From NCBI RefSeq assembly GCF_007786475.1, contig NZ_VNJJ01000007.1, positions 1-63,942 on the forward strand: DNA of 63,942 nt, given 5' to 3'. The stretch is from Cohnella terricola. GTDB taxonomy: Bacteria > Bacillota > Bacilli > Paenibacillales > Paenibacillaceae. Both the position numbers and the translations under genes were made by a program. Below the pieces are notes generated by a model. That model searched no databases and was not told the DNA's origin. It was given only the letters and a program-made list of their open reading frames with translations. Every line of letters starts with the position of its first letter. Position 1 is the stretch's first letter. Below, piece by piece: positions 19,301 through 26,688 of the stretch.

Positions 19301-20635
19301 AAGAGACCTGGCCAACAGACGGATACGAGCCGAATCCTCATGCAGGGCATCTGCAACATAACGTCTTACGTGTTCGTAACCGAAAGACAGAAGCGCGACT
19401 TGTTCCGCTGGATTCGTGCGCCATCTCTCGGCAAGCCATGCGTGTTCGTTCGCTTGCTCCCGGCAAGCCCCGATCAGGAGCAGCCCAGGGACCGATTCCT
19501 CCATCGTCAGCACGCGAATGACAGCAAGCGTGCCGGTATCGGCCCGTTCCAAGTCATCGATAAACAGGACAAGCGGAGGCGTGCATGAGGCAAAACAACG
19601 AACCAGACCCGGCAATAGTTCACCGAAACGATTCCAGTCCTCCGCGCCCAAGGCGGCCGTCTCGGCCGATCGGCTTTCAAACAGCGGCTCGGCCTCGGGC
19701 AATAACGAGATGATGAGCCGCGAGTGCAGCCAGTATTCCGTGCGAAACCTTATCTTCACCCCCGCAATGACATCGGCCGGCTCGCTCCAAAGCTGTTGAA
19801 TCCATTGCCGCAAGGCTTGGATAAGGGGCTCATACAGCTTAAGCTGTAGCGACGGTTGGCCCCCCCCTTCGACAAACCGACCTCCCCGCCGAACAACTTT
19901 CGATCGAAGTCTATGAACGAGCGCGGTTTTACCGATCCCTTCTTCGCCAATCACCCATCGGAACGCTTTCAAACCATGAACTGCCTGTTCAAGCCCCGCT
20001 TCCAGTTGCTCCATAGCGGAGTCGCGTCCGTACAAGGATTCCGAAACGCGGAACGTACGAATGTGATCCAACCGGCCGATATCAAAAGGAGCCAGCTTCC
20101 CGTCGCCCTCCAACATCCTCCGACATTGCTTTAGATCGTCTAGTAAACCGTAAGCGCTCTGGTAACGGTCCTCGGGCGATTTGACGAGCAGCTTTAAAAT
20201 GACGGATTGCAGCGGCCCATCCGATTCCGGCCGGATTTCGGCTGGGGGACGCGGGATCATATGAATATGCGCGGTATCCCATTCCTCTTCGTGATCGGGG
20301 CGAAACGGCAACCGGCCGGTTAGCAGCTCGTACAAAATGACGCCCAGCACATATAAATCGCTGCGTTCATCCGGTACCCGATTGAGCCGGCCAGATTGCT
20401 CCGGAGATTGGTAGGCTCCTTGCCATTGCGAGCTTTCGGACAACCGCGCGGATTTCCCATCCCGTTGCAGGCTTATCGTAGAAGGACTCAAGCACCCGAT
20501 CACCGAAGTCTGCCGGTGTTCGCGGTACACCATCTCCGTTACGAGAACGGAAAGCCGAATAAACTCCGATATCTCCAGCTGCGAGTCCACAATATATTCT
20601 TTTAACCACTTATCGTCGCCGATGATCATGCACAC
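16310..20635 (-). CDS. Giant regulator: pseudokinase - ATPase - TPR - GAF - LuxR HTH
   Basis: 1441 residues. Residues about 1-175 are the C-terminal lobe of a Ser/Thr kinase (YQSPEQSGR; DERSDLYVLGVILYELLTG), but the ATP-binding lobe is absent and the HRD and DFG motifs are lost, so it should not phosphorylate. Then a STAND/AAA-type ATPase with Walker A GEEGIGKTALV and LVLFIDDLERAD, a long helical TPR-like region, a GAF domain (about 1190-1330, GFVLICRENGYSIG) and a LuxR-type helix-turn-helix (LTGREIEIIAAIAEGLSNRD, TTVKTHTSRIFGKLGVKRR). It looks like a MalT-like, signal-gated transcription activator. GTG or the ATG two codons later may be the start. It lies 16 bases after doc and may be co-transcribed with the toxin-antitoxin genes. 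Confidence 0.88.
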   Translation of the reverse strand: MCMIIGDDKWLKEYIVDSQLEISEFIRLSVLVTEMVYREHRQTSVIGCLSPSTISLQRDGKSARLSESSQWQGAYQSPEQSGRLNRVPDERSDLYVLGVILYELLTGRLPFRPDHEEEWDTAHIHMIPRPPAEIRPESDGPLQSVILKLLVKSPEDRYQSAYGLLDDLKQCRRMLEGDGKLAPFDIGRLDHIRTFRVSESLYGRDSAMEQLEAGLEQAVHGLKAFRWVIGEEGIGKTALVHRLRSKVVRRGGRFVEGGGQPSLQLKLYEPLIQALRQWIQQLWSEPADVIAGVKIRFRTEYWLHSRLIISLLPEAEPLFESRSAETAALGAEDWNRFGELLPGLVRCFASCTPPLVLFIDDLERADTGTLAVIRVLTMEESVPGLLLIGACREQANEHAWLAERWRTNPAEQVALLSFGYEHVRRYVADALHEDSARIRLLARSLYNQTAGNPRSLRLLMESWLKEKKLGFDEERRQWTWDPEVVRQMGDSEANYRLMEAGFVKLPDETKRLLAMAAAIGPTFRLSVLSEACGYAPETAFLLINGAETEGIVWREDETAPEDGQDRIYMFVHDDMHRMAYAFDTERNAQRHLKIGQLLQRRQSGSNEDTMLAAIDHLNLGVTVMPDRETRQLAEHNLQAGLKVLEDGHYAKGKRYAEAGLRLAAEEQEIESGSLILQLRVALAWSEYMCGNTEQARKLLLELKDCDGKLSRAERSQIWKPLIQFHGFVENEIAVQYGIEALTAYGWKPREKSTKFAIIKEVMHTRFLLNRNRDRLHHFAPDHDEDYAALCGHMEQLFFPLLEHDAGALVELYARFIRYGIKKGMNESLALMIGAYELLLQRVIPYYAEVVPFGDLESIHSTIISDSRFKHRFALIWGMSKQLEKPAEASAYMVKAMRRGLELADKEFANAALITCLVTYNGDLYALSDLLNFFEIHMRQNANDKILEMVSVASNYVATLQDETLQDDFVAIPAPSKGDSEQQDEDNYSCGCRLEAAYLTGKYREALYWAKWGRENELAADWARVRKQRFYETLTLAALYPEVNSEERRRIRKAMRKQLRNMKKWQGFLGLNSSGHLLMRAEWERIAGNQLGALREYTAAVKQARVEKYGLMEGIACERLADCYRNDLISRSGAMIAMMDACTAYSVWGVTSKVTQIKNKHADLLNYASRSYEGQVLEGKTDYERPIATLPQRDVPGEQGASKSEDDLLREIVSWSGKLNKINWMESFLEAALRQAGADRGFVLICRENGYSIGAGLDIQPDDEAAGLYAEGVLRHTLATNEPFVLHDASQSYFMKDPYIEARRPRSILCMPIVVPGERSTLLLYLENRHVAGVFIDRDVKVLELILTRMIYYKMLDDETAAAAEAPFAASSVQLGMIEPLTGREIEIIAAIAEGLSNRDIAERFGIAETTVKTHTSRIFGKLGVKRRGQAVVRAKELQLID

Positions 20636-20651
20636 CTATCTAGCTGTATTT

Positions 20652-21077
20652 TTATTCCGAGAAAAATAGAGCATTGTCAGTAATGCCTCGGCCCTCAGAT
20701 TGCTCTTCAAGAATATGAACGATCGACTCAAATGTATGTACTCCTAGAGCAACATTGACTATAAACTCCACTGCAAAATTGCGCTCCATTCGCAGGTGGT
20801 ACCCATTCAACATCAGAAATGCCTTTGTAACTAGATAGGCTGTCCGCTTATTGCCATTGTGAAAACAATGGTTTTTTACAAGAGACTCCAATAATGCCGC
20901 GGCTTTATCAAACAGAGAAGCGTAAGCATCTTTCCCCATAATGCTTTGTTGCGGTCTGTGCACCGCGGAGTCCAACAAACCATGATCCCTCACTCCGGCT
21001 TGCTCTATGTCATTCATTCTTTTCATCATGAAATAATGTGCCGAGATAACCTCTTCTTTGGTCAGAAAATTTATCAT
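20652..21077 (-). CDS. doc: Doc family toxin (Fic fold kinase)
   Basis: 141 residues with the Doc/Fic core H-x-F-x-N-GNKRTA (NHCFHNGNKRTAYL). In Doc the Lys replaces the Gly of AMPylating Fic proteins and the enzyme phosphorylates EF-Tu, halting translation. The ATG follows the antitoxin stop after a single base (TGATATG), so translation is coupled. Length is a little above that of phage P1 Doc. The catalytic motif is complete, so the toxin appears intact. Confidence 0.9.
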   Translation of the reverse strand: MINFLTKEEVISAHYFMMKRMNDIEQAGVRDHGLLDSAVHRPQQSIMGKDAYASLFDKAAALLESLVKNHCFHNGNKRTAYLVTKAFLMLNGYHLRMERNFAVEFIVNVALGVHTFESIVHILEEQSEGRGITDNALFFSE

Positions 21078-21078
21078 A

Positions 21079-21372
21079 TCAGCGGTCCCTTAAGTCCTCA
21101 AGAATCCCTTCATCTTCTTCGAAGACATCGAAGAAAGCTTCAAGAACTTCAGGACGAACACCATCAGGCAGTTTGCCATGCCGCACCTTTTTCAAAACCA
21201 CTTCACCGCGATCGTTTTCGACGAATTCGATTTCATCGCCTTGCGAAACATTTAACATTTTAGCTAGGCTCTTAGGCAAGCTTACGCCTAAACTATTCCC
21301 CATTCGCCCTATTTTACGAGTATAACGAGTCGCTTTCCCTTTATCGTCTGTCAATTTGACCACACCATTCAT
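21079..21372 (-). CDS. AbrB/MazE-type antitoxin
   Basis: 97 residues: an N-terminal SpoVT/AbrB swapped-hairpin DNA-binding domain (RMGNSLGVSLPKSLAKML, GDEIEF) and an acidic C-terminal tail (FFDVFEEDEGILEDLRDR) that would bind and neutralise the toxin. AAAGGAGA precedes the ATG. It is the first gene of the toxin-antitoxin operon and probably represses its own promoter. Confidence 0.9.
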   Translation of the reverse strand: MNGVVKLTDDKGKATRYTRKIGRMGNSLGVSLPKSLAKMLNVSQGDEIEFVENDRGEVVLKKVRHGKLPDGVRPEVLEAFFDVFEEDEGILEDLRDR

Positions 21373-21412
21373 TTTTCATTCTCCTTTACATAGTATGATC
21401 GACAGCCACAAA

Positions 21413-21438
21413 GTTATACCAGTAATAACAGTTATAAC
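21413..21438 (-). promoter_or_regulatory. Candidate autoregulatory operator of the toxin-antitoxin operon
   Basis: The 8-bp palindrome GTTATAAC and a half-match GTTATACC lie 18 bases apart, 40-65 bases before the antitoxin start. AbrB-type antitoxins bind such AT-rich palindromes. Placement is right; binding is inference. Confidence 0.4.
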
Positions 21439-21482
21439 ATTTTAAATCTATTTTATCAGTTCTTCTTAAAGAATCCAATCTT

Positions 21483-21521
21483 AAAAAGCCTAACATCCGA
21501 TTATCGATGTTAGGCCTTTTT
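21483..21521. terminator. Bidirectional terminator
   Basis: AAAAAGCCTAACATC / GATGTTAGGCCTTTTT hairpin with an eight-base loop between the toxin-antitoxin promoter region and the end of the DUF3021-hydrolase gene on the minus strand. Confidence 0.85.
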
Positions 21522-21571
21522 GCGTCCGATATGATAACTGTGAACATGCATCGCCTTAAATCCGAGCACTA

Positions 21572-22300
21572 TCAATAAGTATCTTCCGATGTGAAACGGC
21601 CAATGCCTTTTAACGTATAATCAAAGAATTTTAGAATTAGCTCGTTCTCCGTTTCGATGCAATAATAGGGATCGATCGTCGCTTTGCCGCCTTGCAGCAT
21701 ATTGGCGAGCAGAGGAGAGAACAGCGGCAAATCCGTGAGGCTTAAATGCTTGGCGCCTTGAAAATGGACAGTGTACGCTTCCTTGAAGCTTTGATCTACC
21801 TCGTCGTTTGCCGCATAAGTAGAGTTCCTTCCAAGCTGTTTCCAAACATCGTCGGAATAAAGGTTAAGTATCGGGATCTCGTAGAATTTACCGCTTGCCG
21901 CAAAATCGTTTTGCTCGGCCGCCTTCATATCGTTGCGCCATGACAACAGACGAACGACGGCATAGATAACCGCTATTTCCAATGCCAATACGAGGATGTT
22001 GACGACATTCTCGACAATACCGAAAATAGCCGCCAAGGAGATCAGTATCGTTTCCAAAGCCAGAAAATGAAGAGTCAATCTTATCCGCATATTCCTCTCG
22101 CTGATATGGAGCGGAGGATTTAAAATCAGTCCAACCCCTGCGCTGATGAGCGAAAAGCCCATGATAATATAAATCGACTTCAAATCGAAGGGCATATCCG
22201 GATAAAAAAGTTGCCGCAAAAACGTGAGAACGATGATGATGGATGCGAAGATGACCAAAAAATTTAAAATCACCTTTTTGACGAATTCACTTGGCTTCAT
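21572..22300 (-). pseudogene. Chimera: DUF3021 membrane domain joined to an alpha/beta-hydrolase tail
   Basis: 242 residues. Residues about 1-130 match DUF3021, the four-TM membrane partner of LytTR regulators (MKPSEFVKKVILNF, SLISAGVGLILNP, IRLTLHFLALE, YAVVRLLSWR). From about residue 137 the chain switches to what looks like the end of a PAF-acetylhydrolase-type alpha/beta-hydrolase, with its catalytic-His region (QGAKHLSLTDLPLFSP) and CIETENELILKFFDYTLKG, but no nucleophile elbow. A deletion joining two genes is the simplest reading. It keeps an open frame, so an expressed fusion cannot be excluded. The ATG used has AAGAAGGA upstream; a GTG seven codons earlier overlaps the LytTR stop. Confidence 0.7.
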
Positions 22301-22317
22301 AGTAGACGTTCCTTCTT

Positions 22318-22583
22318 TCACAATCCAAGCTTATTTTTAAGCACCGGCACATACTGCCGCGATATGACCACGCGTTCCCCGTTATCGAGCACCGCTTCGA
22401 ATCTGCCGCTGAAATGTCGTTAATCTTGATGCGGTGAATACTGTCGTTCTGATAGCCGAGCAAAATAAGCTCTTCCGCTTTTAGCTTGTCTACGATTTCG
22501 TATATTTTGCCGTTGACCTCATGGCATCGGATAAGGATTTCCTCTTCCCGCTCCTTCCCTATCCGTTCTATCGAAACTTTCAT
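22318..22583 (-). pseudogene. LytTR-family regulator with internal deletion and frameshift
   Basis: The 5' part encodes the usual start of a LytTR-DUF3021 regulator (MKVSIERIGKEREEEILIRC, LILLGYQNDSIHRIKINDI). After KINDI the frame changes. The correct end of a LytTR domain (SGRFEAVLDNGERVVISRQY then VPVLKNKLGL and TGA at 22318) is found in another frame immediately after. Roughly 55-60 residues of the DNA-binding domain, including the centre, are missing, so it should be non-functional. In the original frame translation runs on to 22287 as an unrelated tail. Confidence 0.82.
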
Positions 22584-22897
22584 ATCCCCACTCGCTTTTG
22601 CCGAAATTAGTCGTTAGTTGAATTGGCAGTTGGACCTGCATGCTAACAGATTACTATAACCGAGTCATTCCTCATAGTGATATGTCTCTATGACTTTTTT
22701 CGGCGGGAAGTCACTATGAGGATATGACTTTTATTCGACTCCCCTCATTTTGACTCGAAACCCTTCCTTCATTACGAGTTTCTTCATAAAGATACCCCTT
22801 TATAGGTATAGAGTAATCCATAGATTTGTTTTATTTATATATGGGGTAGTTGCCGTTTTTACTTTTGCATATACCGGGAGGATTAAACGAGGAAAAT
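22584..22897. other. Divergent intergenic region with long inverted repeat
   Basis: About 314 bases between the LytTR remnant and a microprotein gene. It contains the inverted repeat at 22670-22721 and repeated ATATGACTTTT / CTATGACTTTTTT segments near 22690 and 22723. No gene was recognised. Confidence 0.5.
22670..22721. promoter_or_regulatory. 11-bp inverted repeat, candidate operator
   Basis: CCTCATAGTGA and TCACTATGAGG are perfect arms 30 bases apart, upstream of the decayed LytTR gene. LytTR/DUF3021 systems are commonly autoregulated, so this may be the original binding region; it may also serve the divergent microprotein/SLH genes. Confidence 0.45.
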
Positions 22898-23086
22898 ATG
22901 GATCAGTGGAGCAATTCGGAAACTGCGTTGTATTCTTCTATTTTTACTGTTGTTCTTGGCTTAATCTTTTATTTTAAATTGTGGTGGGAAGGTTCGGGAG
23001 CGAGTTGGAAATTTACCAAGTGGTTTTTTGCCTTTCTGGTTATCGTCACATTGATTGTTGGAATATGCGTTTACTTTATGAGCTAA
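22898..23086 (+). CDS. 62-aa membrane microprotein
   Basis: MDQWSNSETALYSSIF start with CGAGGAAAA upstream; two hydrophobic segments (about 11-25 and 41-61) separated by a short loop with KLWWEGSGASW. It ends 43 bases before the SLH gene and probably shares its transcript. Not recognised. An earlier ATG in the frame lacks a ribosome site. Confidence 0.55.
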   Translation: MDQWSNSETALYSSIFTVVLGLIFYFKLWWEGSGASWKFTKWFFAFLVIVTLIVGICVYFMS

Positions 23087-23129
23087 CGGGCTTCCAGCGG
23101 CTTCAACACTTAAGGAGGACATAAGAAAT

Positions 23130-26100
23130 ATGAAGGAAATACGAAAACGAATTTTCAGCCTTTTGCTGGCGGCGGTGCTGGTTCTTGCCATGCTGCCTTT
23201 GCCTGCACGGGCAGCTGGTCTCGTGGAGCAGTTCAGTCTTACCCCTGGCGGCACCTATTATTTTGATCTTTCGGATCAGGATATTCCGGGGTTGATGGTG
23301 AACAGTAGTTTGCCTGACATCAGTCTGAAATGGGTGCCTTTTACCTATGTCGGAACAATTAATGCCTATTCAATCGATGCATTAGGTATGGCCCCCTCTT
23401 CTGGAAGATCCGGCGACCGCAGTTTGTTCGTGGCGGACTACAATGTGACGCTTGCTCCCTCTTGGGGTGTGCTTCAAACAGCGGGTTTGATTTTTGGAAA
23501 GAATTATTCCAGAAACGGCGTCCTCTACAATCTTCGTGCTTTGTCTGTCGGCAATGAAAGAAGCAGCGCCATTTCGGGGGCGCCAGCTAACAATGAATGG
23601 GATCAGATTAAAAATAAAAACGAGAATTATTTGAAAAATTGGAATGCGAAGTGGTCTTGGGGGCAAGAAATAGACCTCTTATTTAGTGATAACAGTGCTG
23701 TACGCGGAAACTTTGATGTGGGCGTTTGGGCGAGCTTCAGCAGAAATAACCTCAACGACCCGAGCATTGGTTTTCGCCCCGTGCTTGAAATTATGAATGT
23801 TGGCGCACTGGGCCGTAACGGATTGAAAACTGTTACTTATGATATGGGCAGTAATGGTACACTGGGCAATGGGCAACTGACATCTGCCACAGTGGTCTAC
23901 TCCGGTACGTTAACCTTGCCGCAAATCACGCCTCAGAACGGTTTTCAGTTTACAGCTCCCCAACAATCTGCCGCACTCGGCTGGTTTGATGGAATAGGGT
24001 TTAGAACAGGCGGATCGCCGGTTCCTAATCTTCCTACAGGGACGATCTTTACAGCTTGTTACAACCCGTATCCATTCATCACAACAGAATCCCTGCCTGA
24101 CGGTACGGAGAATACATCCTACAGTTATACCCTCACTGCTGATGGTCAAACACCTATCACATGGAGCATGCTGAACGACTTACCGGAGGGCTTATCACTG
24201 AATCAGGATACTGGCGTGATTTCCGGCACACCCGTACAAAGTGGAACAACCAATCTCGACGTTAAAGCGACCAACGCCCTTGGCAACAACATTCAAACAC
24301 ATACGCTTACAATAAAACCTGACCCTAACATAGCCGTTGTAGCGGCGGCAAAGACAGCGGTGGAAAATGCTGCCTACCCGGCAACAACACAGGCTGCTCA
24401 CGGAACGGAATCCGTCGTGAAAGGTTATGTTGAAAATCGGGTCAAAGCAGCGGTGAATAACAGCGATGTTACGGTCACTGTGGACAAGGTCAGCTACGCC
24501 CCGCCTGCGGCGGGCGACGCCGAGAGCCCAATTGGGTCAGACGGCAGCTATATCTTCACGGTCACGGTGGCAAAAGGCTCGCAGAGTCAAACCACCGCAC
24601 AGAAAACCATTGCCATCACCGCAACGCCTTTCACTGGTGTTACCCATGTGCAGGCAGTGGCGGCAGCAAAGGTGGCTTTGGTGGACGGATCGGTCGATGT
24701 TCCTTTCGGTGCATCGCAGACAGACAAAACAGCGGCAGTACAAAGCTATGTGAACGGTCTGCTTACCGGCGATGCCGCAGGGGTAACGGCAGCCGTCTTC
24801 TACAACAGCGGCACAGGCAACTATGATGTTGCGCTTTCCAAGGGAAGCGCAAGTGACAGCAAGACCCTTGCCATGACGGTGAATGAATCGGCAGACCCGG
24901 ACATCGCGATCGTGGGGACGGCCAAGGCAGCTGCGGACAACGCAGCCTATCCCGGCATCACGCAGGCAGAGTACAGCAATGAAGCCGGTGTAAAAAGCTA
25001 TGTTGAAGATCTGGTCGAAGCAGCCGTAAACAACAACGATGTTGCGGTCACCGTCACCAAGGCGGGCTTCACTGCGCCGATAGCGGGCGATGCCGACAAC
25101 CCGCAGGGCACAGACGGCAGCTATACCTTCACCGTCACGGTGGCAAAAGGTTCGCAGAATCAAACCACCGCACTGAAAGCCATTGTCATCACCGCAACGC
25201 CTTTCACTGGTCTTAGCAATGCGCAGGCAGTAGCGGCGGCAAAGGCAGCTTTGGTGGACGGATCGGTCGATGTCCCTTTCGGTGCATCGCAGACGGACAA
25301 AGCAGCTGCAGTACAAAGCTATGTAAACGGACTGCTTACCGGCGATGCCGCAGGGGTAACGGCGGTCGTCTCCTACAACAGCGGCACAGATAACTATGAT
25401 GTTGCGCTTTCCAAAGGAAGCGCGAGTGACAGCAAGACCCTTGCCATGACGGTGAATGAATCGGCAGACCCGGACATTGCCATTGTGGTGGAGGCAAAAA
25501 CAGCGGCAGAAGGCGCAAGCTACAGCACCATGACCCAAGAGGAGGCAACCAGCGAATCGGTTATTGAGACGGCATTGAAAGCAATTGCCGAAGCAGCGGT
25601 AAAGAACGGCAATGTTGCGGTCACGATCAATAAGGTCAGCTACACTTCGCCGATCGCCGGAACCTCCGCAAATCGAAGCGGCACAGACGGCAGCTATGTA
25701 TTTACCATCACCGTAACCAAGGGGGCGCAGAGCCAAACCACAGGGCAAATCAAAGTGAACATTTCTGCCACTGTCGATACAAGCCGAGGCACTCCTGGTG
25801 GAGGCACTCCTGGTGGCGGTGGTACACCTAGTGGCGGTGGTACACCTGGCAGCGGCATTCCGGGCGGCAGTACTCCTAGCAGTGGCACTCCTCGGGGCGG
25901 CACACCTGGCGGTGGCACTCCTGGCGGCAGTACTCCTAGCAGTGGCACTCCCGTCAGCGGCTCCTCCTTTGCCGATGTTGACAAGAAAGACTGGTTCTTT
26001 GACGCAGTCGCCTATGTCCGCCAGAACGGCTTGATGTCAGGAATAAGCGAAACGACCTTTAGCCCCCATTTGACCGCCAACCGCGCCATGATTGTAACCG

Positions 26101-26504
26101 TGCTATATCGCATGGCTGGCAACCCGCATGTGACCGGAGAAAATACATTCACTGATGTACCTTCCGGTACGTGGTATACGGATGCTATCAAATGGGCGAC
26201 GCAGAACGGCATTGTGAGCGGCTATGGCAACAACAGCTTTGGCATCGATGACGCAGTGACCCGAGAGCAGCTTGTCGCCTTGCTGTATCGCTACGCACAG
26301 TATAAAAACCTTGATATTACCGCGACGGGTGATCTGTCCGGCTTTGCAGACAAAGACAAAATTTCCGCTTGGGCGACTGACGCTATGAAGTGGGCGGTTG
26401 GAAAAGGTCTCATCTCCGGCAAAGGCAATGGAAATCTTGACCCGTCCGGCACGGCGACCCGCGCGGAAATCGCGGCGATTCTAATGCGATTTTTGATACA
26501 ATAA
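23130..26504 (+). CDS. SLH-domain surface protein with Ig-like and duplicated repeat modules
   Basis: 1124 residues with a signal peptide (KRIFSLLLAAVLVLAMLPLP then ARAAG). A Clostridia-like N-terminal domain (DYNVTLAPSWGVLQTAG) comes first. A putative-Ig domain follows (PEGLSLNQDTGVISGTPVQS), then a chain of about 90-100-residue beta modules in ABAB order (VQAVAAAKVALVDGSVDVPF; AAVNNNDVAVTVTKAGFTAP). A Gly/Thr/Ser/Pro-rich linker of about 50 residues precedes three SLH domains (WFFDAVAYVRQNGLMSGISE and two more) that bind pyruvylated cell-wall polymer. Two modules are nearly identical at DNA level. TAAGGAGG precedes the start. Probably an adhesin or wall-bound protein. Confidence 0.92.
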   Translation: MKEIRKRIFSLLLAAVLVLAMLPLPARAAGLVEQFSLTPGGTYYFDLSDQDIPGLMVNSSLPDISLKWVPFTYVGTINAYSIDALGMAPSSGRSGDRSLFVADYNVTLAPSWGVLQTAGLIFGKNYSRNGVLYNLRALSVGNERSSAISGAPANNEWDQIKNKNENYLKNWNAKWSWGQEIDLLFSDNSAVRGNFDVGVWASFSRNNLNDPSIGFRPVLEIMNVGALGRNGLKTVTYDMGSNGTLGNGQLTSATVVYSGTLTLPQITPQNGFQFTAPQQSAALGWFDGIGFRTGGSPVPNLPTGTIFTACYNPYPFITTESLPDGTENTSYSYTLTADGQTPITWSMLNDLPEGLSLNQDTGVISGTPVQSGTTNLDVKATNALGNNIQTHTLTIKPDPNIAVVAAAKTAVENAAYPATTQAAHGTESVVKGYVENRVKAAVNNSDVTVTVDKVSYAPPAAGDAESPIGSDGSYIFTVTVAKGSQSQTTAQKTIAITATPFTGVTHVQAVAAAKVALVDGSVDVPFGASQTDKTAAVQSYVNGLLTGDAAGVTAAVFYNSGTGNYDVALSKGSASDSKTLAMTVNESADPDIAIVGTAKAAADNAAYPGITQAEYSNEAGVKSYVEDLVEAAVNNNDVAVTVTKAGFTAPIAGDADNPQGTDGSYTFTVTVAKGSQNQTTALKAIVITATPFTGLSNAQAVAAAKAALVDGSVDVPFGASQTDKAAAVQSYVNGLLTGDAAGVTAVVSYNSGTDNYDVALSKGSASDSKTLAMTVNESADPDIAIVVEAKTAAEGASYSTMTQEEATSESVIETALKAIAEAAVKNGNVAVTINKVSYTSPIAGTSANRSGTDGSYVFTITVTKGAQSQTTGQIKVNISATVDTSRGTPGGGTPGGGGTPSGGGTPGSGIPGGSTPSSGTPRGGTPGGGTPGGSTPSSGTPVSGSSFADVDKKDWFFDAVAYVRQNGLMSGISETTFSPHLTANRAMIVTVLYRMAGNPHVTGENTFTDVPSGTWYTDAIKWATQNGIVSGYGNNSFGIDDAVTREQLVALLYRYAQYKNLDITATGDLSGFADKDKISAWATDAMKWAVGKGLISGKGNGNLDPSGTATRAEIAAILMRFLIQ
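24619..24916 (+). repeat. Direct repeat within SLH gene, copy 1
   Basis: About 298 bases coding for the VQAVAAAKVALVDGS to ADPDIAIV module. It recurs 573 bases (191 codons) downstream with only scattered base changes, indicating recent duplication of a two-domain unit. Confidence 0.9.
25192..25489 (+). repeat. Direct repeat within SLH gene, copy 2
   Basis: Second copy of the unit described for 24619-24916, in the same frame. Long identical stretches (for example across the codons for SKGSASDSKTLAMTVNESAD) make slippage or recombination between the two likely. Confidence 0.9.
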
Positions 26505-26575
26505 GAGCCTGTTTCATATCTCGCTGTACTCGGTATTTGGCGTATTTTGCGCAAATGCTGATACACAGCCCATTC

Positions 26576-26605
26576 AAGAGAGCGCTGCTTATCGCGCTCT
26601 CTTTT
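26576..26605 (+). terminator. Terminator of the SLH gene
   Basis: AAGAGAGCGC / GCGCTCTCTT hairpin with an eight-base loop followed by TTTTAT, 70 bases after the SLH stop codon. Confidence 0.8.
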
Positions 26606-26688
26606 ATCTGTATAAATTGAATCAAAGACGCAACAACGAACAGGCTGACGGAATCGTCCATCAAGCGGAACCGCGATGATGCGCGAAA

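Noticed and set aside
24537..25748. 403-codon open frame opposite the SLH gene
   Set aside because: It is the antisense shadow of the repeated modules; Cys- and Arg-rich composition, no ribosome site.
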